Of a stretch of 64,000 bases of DNA, positions 53,801 to 63,905 are shown in pieces. This stretch comes from Aporrectodea caliginosa (Eukaryota; Annelida; Clitellata; Crassiclitellata; Lumbricidae), in contig JACEVL010000158.1 of assembly GCA_020284085.1 (NCBI GenBank), forward strand, positions 357,501-421,500. The letters run 5' to 3'. A program made the translations under genes and the position numbers. The notes beneath the pieces were generated by a model. The model was not told the DNA's origin, did no database searches, and saw only the letters and a program-made list of their open reading frames with translations. The stretch's first letter is position 1, and every line of letters starts with the position of its first letter.

Positions 53801-54319
53801 ATTGTCTTTGTTATTGCTCTTTTTGTTTTTGTCAGTATTGTGCTATTGTTGCTGTTGTTGCTATTGCTGGGGTATTGCTGTTGTTATTGTTGTTATTATT
53901 GCTGTTGCCACCAAGTAGCCTACGTTGTGAATTCTCCTCGAAAGCATAAGTTAGCCTGAAAGAGGTGAAAATGCACATAAGCTTAAGCTGATGCTTAAAG
54001 ATGCCTTTGTCTATATGACAATGTCATAGGTGAACAATACAATTACCTGCATGTTTGAACACAAACAGGTGCGTGTCGGAAATCGAAATTCCATGGAAAC
54101 AAGCCATAGAAGCTGTGCAACTATATAGGCTGCGATAAGCATTAGGCTTTAATCTTCATCCTAAAAATTATGTCGAAAGGCCAACAGGCCTATTTTATAT
54201 TCTAAAATTATATTATTATTATTATAACGATTTCGTTTTCTCTTCGTTTCTGCAGAAGCCACAATCTACGCAGACGAGGTCGTGTAATTTCCTTTTCACG
54301 GAGACAGAACAAAGATTGA
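44804..54319 (+). CDS. Chitobiase-type beta-N-acetylhexosaminidase (GH20), membrane-anchored
   Basis: Nine exons: 44804-45578, 46362-47012, 47216-47667, 48142-48543, 49609-49926, 50437-50674, 52750-53002, 53354-53500, 54256-54319. All introns are GT-AG and phases match, giving one 1,099-residue frame. Residues about 20-37 are a hydrophobic signal anchor (type II); about 45-255 form a Gly/Arg/Glu/Lys-rich stalk. Exon 2 resembles the chitobiase N-terminal carbohydrate-binding domain (HLDHWIYSIEPAG, AFPNWYVTG). Exon 3 holds a GH20b-like domain and the start of the barrel (YRGLMLDVGR, LHLHLTDDQGWR). Exon 4 has IEVIPEIDMPGHAHA; exon 5 the catalytic pair in HLGGDEVP (D773-E774); exon 7 SYWGEMNP. 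Exons 8-9 are the C-terminal Ig-like domain (YSVDGGRTW). The enzyme removes terminal beta-GlcNAc/GalNAc, probably from chitin oligomers or glycans outside the cell or in the secretory pathway. The exon 1 donor (GTCTGT) is weak; another phase-1 donor lies near 45,634. Confidence 0.88.
44935..45545 (+). repeat. Purine-rich (GGA)n-type coding tract in exon 1
   Basis: About 600 bp almost free of pyrimidines on the + strand. Several frames on both strands are open, so openness alone is no evidence of coding. The frame that reads Gly/Arg is chosen because it continues the anchor segment and splices in phase into the enzyme. Confidence 0.85.
45579..46361 (+). other. Intron 1 of the hexosaminidase gene
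   Basis: Contains GAAAGGCGCTATAAAATTGG near 45,808, a LINE-type 3' terminus, and (TA)n just before the acceptor (TCCTAATTCACAG). Confidence 0.55.
47745..47830 (-). mobile_element. LINE 3' end in intron 3 (same family as 59,075-61,030)
   Basis: (TAAG)n then TATATCCTTTATTATACC and GCTAACCGCATTTTGGTTTA, matching 59,075-59,145 (ACTGCTAACCGCATTTTGGT). Read on the - strand it ends in (TTAC)n. Heavily 5' truncated. The remainder of intron 3 holds nothing recognised. Confidence 0.7.
48544..49608 (+). other. Intron 4 of the hexosaminidase gene
   Basis: A GC-richer stretch (about 48,750-49,260) contrasts with AT-rich flanks and may be a mobile-element remnant. No motif is recognised. Confidence 0.45.
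49966..50045. repeat. GAGT/CAGT tandem tract in intron 5
   Basis: TGAGTGAGTCAGTGAGTGAG turns into CAGTCAGTCAGTCTCTCACT with near-palindromic symmetry about 50,015, able to form a hairpin. Confidence 0.75.
50132..50300 (-). mobile_element. tRNA-derived SINE (family 2), truncated copy in intron 5
   Basis: Matches 30,845-31,047: GCGCCCCTTCAAAATTTCTA, GAATCGGAGTTTCACGCCGA, GCCCAGGGTCCCTACGCGGC. The B box is disrupted by extra bases (TTCAATTTCGAACC) and the head is lost, so it is dead. Confidence 0.8.
50675..52749 (+). other. Intron 6 of the hexosaminidase gene
   Basis: Largest intron of the gene. It contains degenerate TAGG/TAAG tracts (about 51,650-51,750), a minisatellite (52,296-52,440) and no recognised coding frame; the frame at 51,907-52,131 lacks motifs. 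Confidence 0.55.
52296..52440. repeat. ~21-bp minisatellite in intron 6
   Basis: About seven units of CAAACTGCCTACCGTAACTT with small length changes. Confidence 0.9.
53745..53910. repeat. Degenerate TTG/TTC trinucleotide tract in intron 8
   Basis: CTTCTTTTG, GTTATTGTCTTCGTTATTGT and TTGCTGTTGTTGCTATTGC runs. The long Val/Leu frames here are artefacts. Confidence 0.8.
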
Positions 54320-54390
54320 GTGCGCATAACCATATTCAGGAACACGTGGAAAGGACTGTTCAAGGACTCAAGAAATACGCCGTTACAAGA

Positions 54391-54391
<1 letters not shown>

Positions 54392-54462
<71 letters not shown>
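54392..54462. repeat. (AT)n array in the probable 3'UTR
   Basis: About 35 TA units, about 75 bp after the hexosaminidase stop codon. Confidence 0.95.
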
Positions 54463-54463
<1 letters not shown>

Positions 54464-54589
54464 GTTTATTTAAACCTGAGTGATAAACCGCATTCATTGG
54501 TCTGTATTCTCGAACAGCTGCTGATATGATTGACAGCTCCAAACGATATTATTGACCACACTAACTGATATGAATGACAACAGCGCGGC

Positions 54590-54705
54590 ATATGTATGTT
54601 GATATATCACCTGCACTTGTTACGTTCCGCGCTGAATGTAACAAGTTGCGTCTGTGTCAGCTTGCATTTATGAATAAACGAATATTGATTGATTGATTGA
54701 CTGAT
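54590..54705 (+). mobile_element. Retroelement 3' tail with AATAAA
   Basis: TTATGAATAAACGAATATTG followed by (ATTG)n. AATAAA at 54,673-54,678 could also serve as the hexosaminidase poly(A) signal. Similar tails (AAATAAACGAATA, AAATTAAACGAATATGATG) occur near 61,162 and 62,640. Confidence 0.5.
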
Positions 54706-56080
54706 GATGTCATGACATAATCTCTGCGTTCAACTTAAGAATCATTTTGTCTGTTGCAATTGGCGAATTGGTGAATAAGCTGCATGGTTCTGCTGATAAA
54801 GATTTCAATGGTGCCGCGAAATTTCTATAAATTTTTTTATCTGTTGCACTTAGCTCAATTCTATCCTCTTCTGCCTTAACATTCCTCCAGCTGCTGCTCC
54901 GGTGCAACGTCAAGAATTAAGATAATACTCGTAACGAGTGTATCTTGACATTGCATCGAATGATTGGAGCAGCAGCAGAACCAAGGACTCAACTATCGAA
55001 TCGGGAAGCCATGTAGTAATGACGCAGTTTTTCTATATATGTGCAATGAACAAAACATTTTGAAATTTGATATTTTTAAAGTTGAAAGATAACACTGGAG
55101 AGAGGCTATTTAGTTGTACAGATATTTTATATTAACACTAGATTATACTCGTTATAACAGTTTATATAATATTTCTCTGAAGGGGGAGCGCAACCCAGGG
55201 GGACTTTCCCATCCCAGAGGTGCCTAGATTAAACACTGCTTACCGGTGACGCTTATCGTAACAGGTGGAAACGATTGTTGTTGCATTCTACAATCAATAT
55301 GCTAATTGTAGTTAACATCTTTTTTTGGACAAACAGGTCAAGGTAACACGTTACCGCATAGTTGAGAAACACTATAATTACATCTGCGGCTGTCCGTAAA
55401 TGCCTGTTATGTAAGCACGTGTATTTTATGGATATATATATATATATATAATATATATATCGGCAGTCGAAATACAGCAGCGAGCGAATACAAATATATA
55501 TAGTGCATCGGCCCACAGCTAGTAGCAGCTGAGAACCGAAGGTCGCGTTACAAAGGCAGAAGGCCTATAGCGACGCAGATAATGCGCGTGAAGGAGGCTA
55601 CAGCCCATATGGGTAGAATCTGCTCAATTCAACATTAGCTCTAACCGCAGTCAAGTGCTCGCATTTCATTACGGATTTAATTTCTGATGTTTAAAGCGCA
55701 TGAGCCTCCATGAAGGTAAATGTTCTGCCATTTTGTTCGATAAATAAACGTAAACATCGCAGAAACCTGTACGAACATGCAGACACACCATAAACCGGCT
55801 CTGTCGACAGTAAACATAGGGCCTGACTGGCCGACGGAAGCAGCGCCTACAATGGACAGCCGTTCATGTAATAACTGCTAATATACCGCACAGAATCTGG
55901 GTGCTAATTTATTGGCAAATCACAACGCGGTAAACGATGCTGGGGAGACGGCGTAAATGTGCGTGTGCGCGCGTGAGATACACAACGTCAGAGAAAGACA
56001 GTATGTGTGAGAGAAAGAGAGTGTATGTGAGAGAGAGTGTATCTATGCTACAGAAAGTGTGCGTGCGTGTGTGATATATA
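54706..56080. other. No recognised gene
   Basis: A short (TA)n at 55,430-55,462. The segment 54,965-55,150 is related to about 41,820-42,010 (AAGGACTCAACTATCGAATC against AAGGATTCAACTACCGAATC), so a dispersed repeat is present. Confidence 0.5.
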
Positions 56081-56084
56081 TATA

Positions 56085-56197
56085 CAGAGAGAGGAGAGAG
56101 AGAGAGAGGAGCAGGAGAACGAGGAGAGGAGAACGAGGAGGAGGAGGAGGAGGAGGAGGAGGAGGAGGAGAGAGAGAGAGAGACACACACACACTGT

Positions 56198-56229
<32 letters not shown>

Positions 56230-56635
56230 GAGAGACAGACAGAGACAGACAGACAGAGACAGACAGACAGAGAAACAGACAGACAGAGACAGACAGAGAG
56301 AGACAGAGAAACAGACAGACAGAGACAGACAGAGAGAAAAGAGACTGTATAATACTGTGTAGGCCTATGTTTCTTTGAGAGAGCAGAGAGTGTGTGTAAG
56401 TGTGTGAAGATGTGAGTGTTAGTGAGAGAACGTGAGAGAAAGAAATGTGTGTGTGTGTGCGAGAGGAGAGAGACAGACAGACAGACAGACAGTCAGACAG
56501 ACAGACAGACAGACAGGCAGGCAGGCGGACAGACAAGCAGACAGACAGACAGCCAGACAGAACGTTACAGAAAGAGTGTGCGTGAGAGAGTGTGTGTGTG
56601 TGTGTGTGAGAGAGAGAGACAGACAGACAGAGGGT
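56085..56635. repeat. GA, GAGGA, GACA and GACAGACA microsatellite cluster
   Basis: Successive GAGA, GAGGAGGAG, CACACA, GACAGACAGA and GTGTGT arrays with short spacers. Arg/Glu and Leu/Ser frames here are artefacts. Confidence 0.95.
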
Positions 56636-57180
56636 GCTAATCCTGGCCCCAGTACTGTTGTCTATTCAAGTCTTTTCCTGTCATTCGCAGGCATTGGAAA
56701 GCTAGAGTATATATCCAACTCTCATCTGGCCTTTGTCGGCATTCTGTTCATGGGCCAATGCATACAGGAGGGACCGAGGGGATATACAGATGTATATCAA
56801 CCGTCATGCATGACGGCTGACATACATACATTCATGCACGCTGTCTTGAAGCTTAGACACTTGAAAACCTCAACTGACAACTGGTTTTTTAGCACTTTAA
56901 TATTAAAGTTTAGTTGTTGGAAGTGTTTGTAATATGACAATACAGCGGTATTTAAATTTTAAAGTCTTGTAAATAAATCTCTCGCGGATCTTTGCGTCGT
57001 GGAAGAAGAATAAGGGAGACAGCAAGTATGATTACAAATATTGTTACTGATAATCATATATAGTAGATTAAAGGATATAGATGTTTGTCGGTTCATGTTG
57101 AATGTGATGAATCACAGCCATCTGTCATTGAGTAAGCCACAAATGATTTGTCAAAGATCCAGTTTGTACCAAACAAACTT
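56636..57180. other. No recognised gene
   Basis: The frame 56,432-56,932 is driven by the microsatellite. Nothing else is recognised. Confidence 0.5.
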
Positions 57181-57395
57181 CATAAAATTGCAATCGGGTA
57201 GTAAGAAGTATGACATAAGCTATTTGTCTTTTGCACTTTCAACAGTTTGTCATTCTGATGCACCATATGCACAGTGCATGGTGTGCCACAAAATATTATT
57301 CAATAATTCCTTAACACCTTCTAAGTTGCATTGACGTTTGGAAACAAATCATTCGGAATACAAAGATAAAGAAATTACCATGGTTTAAGCAAAAG
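57181..57395 (+). pseudogene. hAT transposase N-terminal BED zinc-finger remnant
   Basis: Reads KKYDISYLSFAL, then QCMVCHKILFNNSLTPSKL, a stop, and RLETNHSEYKDKE. This is the BED-type zinc finger (C-x2-C ... H-x-H-type region) found at the start of hAT transposases and of host proteins derived from them. The TGA in the middle of the finger kills it, and no catalytic domain follows. Confidence 0.7.
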
Positions 57396-58137
57396 TTTAA
57401 AAAGTAGTAGCCTAAATGCTTCTACTTTAAGCTGTCTGTGATAAAAGAAGATAAATAGACAATAAAAATGCTGTATGCAGAGGCTTTCTACAAGGTATTA
57501 TTATTAATTTGTAACGGGCACAAGGTCGCACCATAATGTGAACCTGAGGCGCGGATAGTCAGTCGCCAGAGGAAGATGCAGTTAGATATCCATGTGCTCG
57601 ATAGCCAAGGAGAAATTGTGAGTTTTGAGCCGCTCTTGAAAGAAGGACCGTCAAGGAAGTGAATTTGCGCTACGAAGAGAGCGGAAGTTGATTCCATTCC
57701 TTGGGGCAGAGGCATGGAATGCACGCGAGCCCATTCTGTTCTGCATCGAGGTTCAGCTAAGAGACTGGATCTTGATGAATGTAGGCAACGAGGAGGAATG
57801 AGCTAATTTAGCTCATTTATAATACATTATTGCTTCCTCATCATCGTTTGTTCCGTTGGGCCCCGCACACCCTAGGGCCGGACCTGATAATATTTACCGT
57901 ATTCCGTAAAAATTAAATTCTTCATGCGCAACAGTAGTACTTGTGACTCGCTTTATCTGCAGGCTCACTTTTTCCTAAATCACCCTATCACATTCACGCG
58001 GCAAATTGACTGCCAGTATTGTTACTAAAACGACGTAAGCGTTCTCAGCGTTCAATCTCATCAAAGTAAAAAGTTATAGCCAGCAGCGCTGTGCCCCTGA
58101 AAGCGCGGGGCCCAAGGCGTTGCCTCTTTCGCCTTGC
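57396..58137. other. Interior of the deleted hAT element; no recognised gene
   Basis: GC-rich patches (GGGCCCCGCACACCCTAGGG near 57,859; GCGCGGGGCCCAAGGCG near 58,105) might be ends of a further insertion, but no clean inverted repeat or TSD was found. Confidence 0.4.
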
Positions 58138-58227
58138 CCTAAGGCCGGGCTGCGGGGTTCCGTCCAAAAATAACCATTTCAAAAGGGTTTCGTAGCCAAA
58201 AAAGATTTAGAAGATTGAGAAGCACTG
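58138..58227. mobile_element. hAT (Charlie-like) right terminus
   Basis: Reverse complement starts CAGTGCTTCTCAATCTTC, the well-known hAT terminal sequence, and continues TTTTTTGGCTACGAAACCC. Together with the BED remnant at 57,181 it marks an internally deleted element. The left end and TSD partner of GCATAGAG were not found. Confidence 0.6.
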
Positions 58228-58299
58228 GCATAGAGCTTTATGCTAGCACAATGAGTTGGGTATAGACGGCGAAAGTTAATATGTTTGCAAGTTTTTATT

Positions 58300-58620
58300 T
58301 TCTCAAGTATGCCGCAATGTGTATTTATGTATGTACAATGTAGGCCTGTGTGTATATGTATTGCCACCATCCAAGACTGTACCTCATCAAAGGCAACGGA
58401 CAACAGTTGCACAGACGAGTCACAGGACAGATTGTTAAGTGAAATATAGATTTGAGTATGATCAGCATAGGAAAGATATCCTGGTGAATGATTGTAACTC
58501 CTAGCTGTTCTGAACAACCATTCGGAATTGTCACATCAAAGTCTCGGTGAAGTAGCACCATTTTCAAGCGTTGACAAAGTTACCCCAGTCAAATTGCACA
58601 CCTCCAGAAGAAATCCATTC
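58300..58620 (-). mobile_element. LINE RT core fragment
   Basis: The - strand reads LSYADHTQIYISLNNL and VQSWM: the RT catalytic box (normally YADDTQ) with the second Asp changed to His. Frameshifts on both sides. Dead copy. Confidence 0.7.
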
Positions 58621-59074
58621 TGAGTGCACTGCTGGACCGCCGAGAAGGCTTGACTGTTGAACTTAGTACAAAGAGAAGAACCAGTTTGCATAGGTTGAGT
58701 GGAACGAAAGGATAGGCGGCCAGCTCAATTAAATGTAGGCACCTAATGTACACGTTTTTTTTATAACGACCATATGGCCTTGACCTTGCTCATTTTTCAA
58801 AACTAGACTCGAGACAAGAAAACAAGCCCCTATAATCGGCAGCCTCTTTACCAAGCTGACACCGCTAAACCCACGCCGAAATCGTAAGACATGTGGGCCG
58901 TAAATGTAGACTTACCGCCACTAAGCCTTGAGTCTGCACAGGGTAGGCCTACATTATTATTCCAGCTGCAATCACTAGAGCTACTGTCATATCTCGCACA
59001 ATGTATGCCTGTCCTGCATGATGGGGCCTAGCGAGTGGAAAGTACAAAACCCGCCTCGAGGGCTTCATGAACAA
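58621..59074. other. No recognised gene
   Basis: Unremarkable sequence between two LINE copies. Confidence 0.5.
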
Positions 59075-61030
59075 GTAAGTAAGTATATCCTAAGTATATC
59101 CTGTATTGAAAAACCAACTGCTAACCGCATTTTGGTGTACAAAGATCATCAAATAAAAAAAAAATTAAGTATAATGTTTTACGAGATAGAGAGTTTGCCT
59201 TAGGTATTATTCTACTGTGGGTTCTGGGGCGTAGCGAGTATGAAACAGTTTTCACGGGAGGCAGTAGTTGATGTAATACATGTGCAGGGTTGCTGATGAT
59301 GGTAGAAAAGAAGTTAGAGTCTGCTTTTCGGCAAAGTTGCTCGAAACTTTGGTAGGATTCCGGTAGATAACGAGACCGGACCAGTCGCCGTATAGTTGCC
59401 TGAAGACGAGTGCGTCCCTCTACCCCCACAAAGCCCCACCACGCCGGGCCGCATAGAGCATCCGCGACACTGTGGTAGCATTTGTTACATCACACAGAGA
59501 TTGGCCCTTTAACCCATGTGCTGTTAGAACGCGGAGGGCATACATTGACTGCCTAGCCTTAATGACAGTGTGGCTAACATGCGTGTCGAAGTTGAATTGT
59601 TCTGACAAAGTGACACCTAGGATCTTCATGTGCTTTACCCTGGCGAGACCCGGTGTAACTTTTGGAAGATCAACACCCAACCCTCTCATTGGTCGCCGAA
59701 CTATCATCTCTTGGATCTTAGAATGATTCAGTTTTAAATTGCAAGAATCAGCCCATGTGGTGACTTGATCGATTTCAGACGTTATCAATTCGCTATTTGT
59801 TGATGGAATAAGGAGGTAGCTGTCATCCGCGTACTTTATAATTTTGTTTGTAGAGTGTCGTGGTTTTAGTTTGGATATTGCCACTATAAAGTCTACAGGA
59901 CCCAGCCCAGATCCTTGTACAATACTGGCGTTGATTTCGATAGCGCTCGAGGTGGCGCCCATAAATTTAGTTCTGTGCTGTCGCTTGTTGAGAAAGGCGA
60001 TGATCCAGTTATATATGTTATCAGGAATTGGCAGTTCAGCTAGCTGCTCAACCAAGTAAGAATGTTGCACCGTATCAAACGCCTTTGAAAAGTCGAGTGC
60101 TACCAGATGTACATATGGGTTGGTGGTGAGCATTTTTGCAAGGTGATGTGTTATGGAGATGATGGCTGCTGAGGTTGATCCAGTGGGCCGGAAAGCATAT
60201 TGGTCAGAGAATCCCATATTGCTGTGCGGCGTGCGCCTGTGTCAAGATGGGGTAGAAAATTTTACGCACCACAAGTCGCTCGAGCACTCTGCATAGGATG
60301 GGTGTGATCGAGATTGGTCTGTAGTTTGCTTCTGTTGCCGGTCGGCGTACTTTTGGAACTGGAGTTATGTTACTCATTTTCCATTGAGGACGACCAAATG
60401 AGTTTCTTAGTGAAAGGTTGAAGAGGCATGTGATGGGTTCTGCCAATACAGATGCTGTCCTGCTCAAGAGCCAAGGTGACATCTCGTCGGGGCCAGTGGC
60501 TGTGCGTCCAACAGCCTCCAGCATCACGAAGATGTTATACTCATAGAAGATGTCAAGCGTCTCATTGGTTGCTGTTGATTTAAGCCTGGGTTGCACGTAT
60601 TGCTGATCTGTTGAAATATTCCCATAATGTTGATTGAGAGTAGTCGCAGTTACTCCTTCGGGTGCGGTGGCCGACTGTCTATCTGTACCTCGTATGCGGT
60701 TGACCTCCGCCCACCTCTCTCTAGAGCCCCGTTTGGCGTTTTTAAAAGTCGAAGAATTTAAACGGATAATCATTGAGTTTATTCTGTCGGACAGAACAGC
60801 AGCAGCTTTCACTCGATTTTGTTTGAACAGTTTATTCCGTTTGCGCAGCAGATGTTTAACGACCGGCGTCATATACAGGCTTAGGCGTGCCGGCTATTTA
60901 CACGCTGATGCTCTGACGGCTGAAACGTCAGCACAAGCGGCAGACGCCGCCTTTTCAGAACAATCCATGGAGGTATGTGAGCTTCACGTCCTCCGTGACC
61001 TCTTCCCACTGCAGCGAGAACCATAACTTT
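59075..61030 (-). mobile_element. Non-LTR retrotransposon, RT and C-terminal part, frameshifted
   Basis: The - strand carries, from high to low coordinates: 60,872-60,204 (region before the RT and RT start; GPDEMSPWLL, SNITPVPKV, ANYRPISITP); 60,217-59,420 in another frame (SDQYAFRPTGSTSAA, VALDFSKAFDTVQHS, IVQGSGLGPVDF, the catalytic box KYADDSYLL, LNHSKIQEMIV); 59,429-59,121 in a third (VEGRTRLQATIRRLVRSRYL, NPAHVLHQLLPP). The 3' end is TACAGGATATACTTAG with a (TTAC)-type tail at about 59,075. A stop a few codons upstream of the Met at 60,872 and two frameshifts (about 60,210 and 59,425) make it defective, though the catalytic Asp pair survives. No endonuclease domain is recognised. It belongs to the jockey/CR1-like non-LTR group; the exact clade is uncertain. 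Confidence 0.88.
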
Positions 61031-61600
61031 CGGCAAAGGGCACACAACTCAACCCTCCCCGACAAAGAACTTTATCCCAAGAATGTATACATGTACTAAC
61101 AGACTCAACCTTAACTTAGTAGCCATACTTTCACCTACAGCGCTTGCCTGTTGATTTTTTGGAAATAAACGAATACACATACATAAAATCCGCTCCTTAT
61201 AAGGCGTGCATAGGTGGCGCTACAGTAACTGTCCATCGAATATGCGTCGTACGTTGGACTCTTCTATAACCTCTTTGGTGGTATCCGGTATCGCCTTGAC
61301 CAAGGATTCTATATTAAAGGATTGGTTACTCGTGAAAATACCGTGTACTTCCGGTTTAAGGCTACGAGCCTGGCGCCACCTGGCGATGCGGGTGTAAGAA
61401 GGGTCTGTGGACATAAAAAAGCATGGAGGACCCGATGTGTTTGTTCAGCGATTAATAGCACGAATCTGAGGAAAATCAAATCAGGATTATTTTTCTTTCA
61501 GTTTCTAAGGATCAAAGAAAGGTTAATAATAATAAAATATTTAAATGTAAAGCTATTTTTAATGACGTTCAGTTAAATAACCTAAACCACGGAGATAGGC
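61031..61600. other. No recognised gene
   Basis: About 61,130-61,185 is a retroelement-type tail (GGAAATAAACGAATACACAT). The rest has no recognised coding frame. Confidence 0.5.
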
Positions 61601-61965
61601 GTTTACTTTGTTGTCACACGATCACTGAGAAAACTTGGAAATCGTGCATTTGCACTAGCCGGCCCAGCTGAATGGAATAAGCTGCCAGACTTTAAGTAAG
61701 TAAGTAAGTAAGTGTGTTCTTTATTAAACGCTGGCAAACGCACGGCGCTGTACATACAAAGTTATACAAAGTTATCAAATAGTAGCGGAAAAGTTAGTTA
61801 ATAGTATTAATAGTATTCGCAGATCTTCAACATTAACGCTTTTCAAAAAGAACCTCAAGACTTATTTGTTCAAGATTTATTATGACTAGACTTTCCTGTT
61901 ACGCGCTTTCGTGCAAGATTCTTTTTGTTTAGGCGCGCTATAAATGACAGTTTAATAATAATAAT
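61601..61965 (+). mobile_element. LINE 3' end split by a SINE tail
   Basis: Encodes GNRAFALAGPAEWNKLPD, then after the insertion continues in LINE C-terminal style (STLTLFKKNLKTYLF), ending GGCGCGCTATAAATGACAG. At about 61,694-61,785 it is interrupted by AAGTAAGTAAGTAAG and GCGCTGTACAT, the - strand tail of SINE family 1. Confidence 0.65.
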
Positions 61966-62900
61966 AATATTAATAATAGTATGGTAAACACGAGGTTCTA
62001 CACTTTTGTCGCTAGGTGGCCAGGCTCCATGGGCCGCCATTTTCTGTCCAACGCGCTTACATAATAAGGAGATTCCAGTCCTGTGTATATTGGTCCTTGG
62101 CCTTGACGTAGCTTGACGTCAGGCTTACGTCATATTGTCGGGAAAGACTTCAGACCATTGAGATTATATGAGCACTCCTCAATCCAAAGATTTTAAAATC
62201 TTTGCCTCAATCAATGGTTCGAACTAGAAGGTTGGACTAACAAATGCGCCAAGTGACAGAACTCTCGATTGAAATCAGTCTAGTTCATGGCAGAACCTAT
62301 AGTAAGTAAATCGGAGGACTTATTTGAACAGCAGTCAATCTATATGGATTTCGAGTTTCTATTCTTGTGCTTCGTCTTCTGCTCTGCTCTGGTATGACGC
62401 CATTTTATTAACGGTTTTAATGGCGTATGTGTTTCCATAGGTTATTCACGTGGCGAAATTTTTTAATTGAAATGATCACCTCTCCCTCTAATGCTACATG
62501 ATATTCGTAAATAGTCCAAGCTAATCTAGGAACTTATGTTGCGCTACTGTATATTTGTCTAGAATTATTAACGTTAGCCTGACTGTTTTAGCTAATTGTG
62601 TTACTTGTAACCTGTTGCGTTTTGTCAACTGGATTATTTTGAAATTAAACGAATATGATGATGATGACAGTCGATAGTCACTACTCTGACGGCCACCATA
62701 AAGCCTACTTCGCAGTTTTCGTGTACTCTATCATAGACAACGCCGAAAGACGTGGAAGTTTCGTGTACAAAATACTTCCCGGTCTTTTAAGTCCAACAGT
62801 CCGATTAACAACAGCATCTAACAATCTGTAATTAAACGCGCCATATACAGAGCTACTTAACTGCTACTCAACGGCTTATTCAGTTTGAAACACTGAACAC
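61966..62900. other. No recognised gene
   Basis: A retroelement-type tail AAATTAAACGAATATGATG at about 62,640. Frames are short and without motifs. Confidence 0.5.
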
Positions 62901-62904
62901 CTTA

Positions 62905-63210
62905 ACTCCGCCACTGCTCGCTTTCTGGCAGTGCCAGTCCCAAGCCTGGACAAAGGAGGAGGGCGACGCTAATGATCTTTGTTGTCACACAGTGTCGTTA
63001 AACTGAAACTACTACTACTGCTGAACACTTTGAATCTTGGTGCAATGGTGCATGGGTCAGTAATTCAGCGTTCAGGATGTGATGGTCGGTTATTTGCTGG
63101 TTAACGACGCTGTGTCATAACAATTTAAGATCATTGGCGTCGGCCTCCTTTCTCCAGGCTTAGGATTGGCACAGTCACAAGTAGGATAGTGGCGGTGTTG
63201 GATGTGATAG
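62905..63210. repeat. Inverted and direct copies of the 44,487 repeat
   Basis: 62,905-63,025 is the reverse complement of 44,487-44,611 (GCAGTGCCAGTCCCAAGCCT, GGAGGAGGGCGACGCTA). About 63,100-63,205 is a diverged copy in the opposite sense (CTCCAGGCTTAGGATTGGCA). The two copies therefore face each other. Confidence 0.7.
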
Positions 63211-63820
63211 TAAATGTGGTGTAATATTAGACTTAAATTATTTGTGTCCGTGATCATGTAAGTGAATCGTCTGATTTCCACATTGGTGGAATTATACACC
63301 TGTAGTGTTTTTATTTGTCGGGGGGTGTTGAGGGTTCAGCCTCCCATAGCTCTTCTTCTAACCCCTTCAGCTAAGTAACTGAAAAGATGTTGAGACACCG
63401 GCTCAGTAGTTTCGTGTGTAACATATTATTAACAATATTGAATTTTTATCTGCTTTCGTGCCCTGTGGTAACCTGTAAAATGTTCGATCACCAGCTCTTT
63501 TTTGCAACTAAAACACTGATTATACGTTATATTCTCATGGCTACAGAAATGCTACTGGCTAATGCACTCGTTTCAAGAATCCGTCTTAAATACTGTGACT
63601 CCCTGCTGTTTGGTGTCGTAGAATAAATTTGTAAAAGTGACCGAGTTTAAAATTCATTGGCCAACGGGTGCTATTGCAAATATATACTTCTAAACATGAG
63701 CGCATTGCCCAATTTTTAAATCATTGCTTTGACTCCCTGGGGTGCAGAGAAGTCAGTTCAAAGCTGGTGTCTTTAACCCCAGGACATTACACCCAATGCA
63801 TATTTTAACTGTATAACTAT
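63211..63820. other. No recognised gene
   Basis: The frame 63,387-63,626 (79 codons) has hydrophobic stretches but no recognised motif and no splice context. Confidence 0.5.
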
Positions 63821-63827
63821 ACTGGGG

Positions 63828-63905
63828 CAAATGTCCCAGTAGTTTTAGGATTTGTCCCAGTAGTTTTAGGATTTGTCCCAGTACTTTTGGTGATATGTCG
63901 CAGGT
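63828..63905. repeat. ~21-bp tandem repeat
   Basis: TGTCCCAGTAGTTTTAGGAT repeated three times with decay, and a further TTTGTCCCAGTAGT at 63,959. Confidence 0.85.

Noticed and set aside
53588..53959. Hydrophobic 123-codon frame in intron 8
   Set aside because: Produced by degenerate TTG/TTC repeats; it lies inside an intron whose flanking exons join in phase without it.
57850..58170. A complete extra hAT element bounded by GGGCCCC-rich patches
   Set aside because: The patches are GC-rich and partly similar, but I could not find matching inverted ends or an 8-bp duplication.
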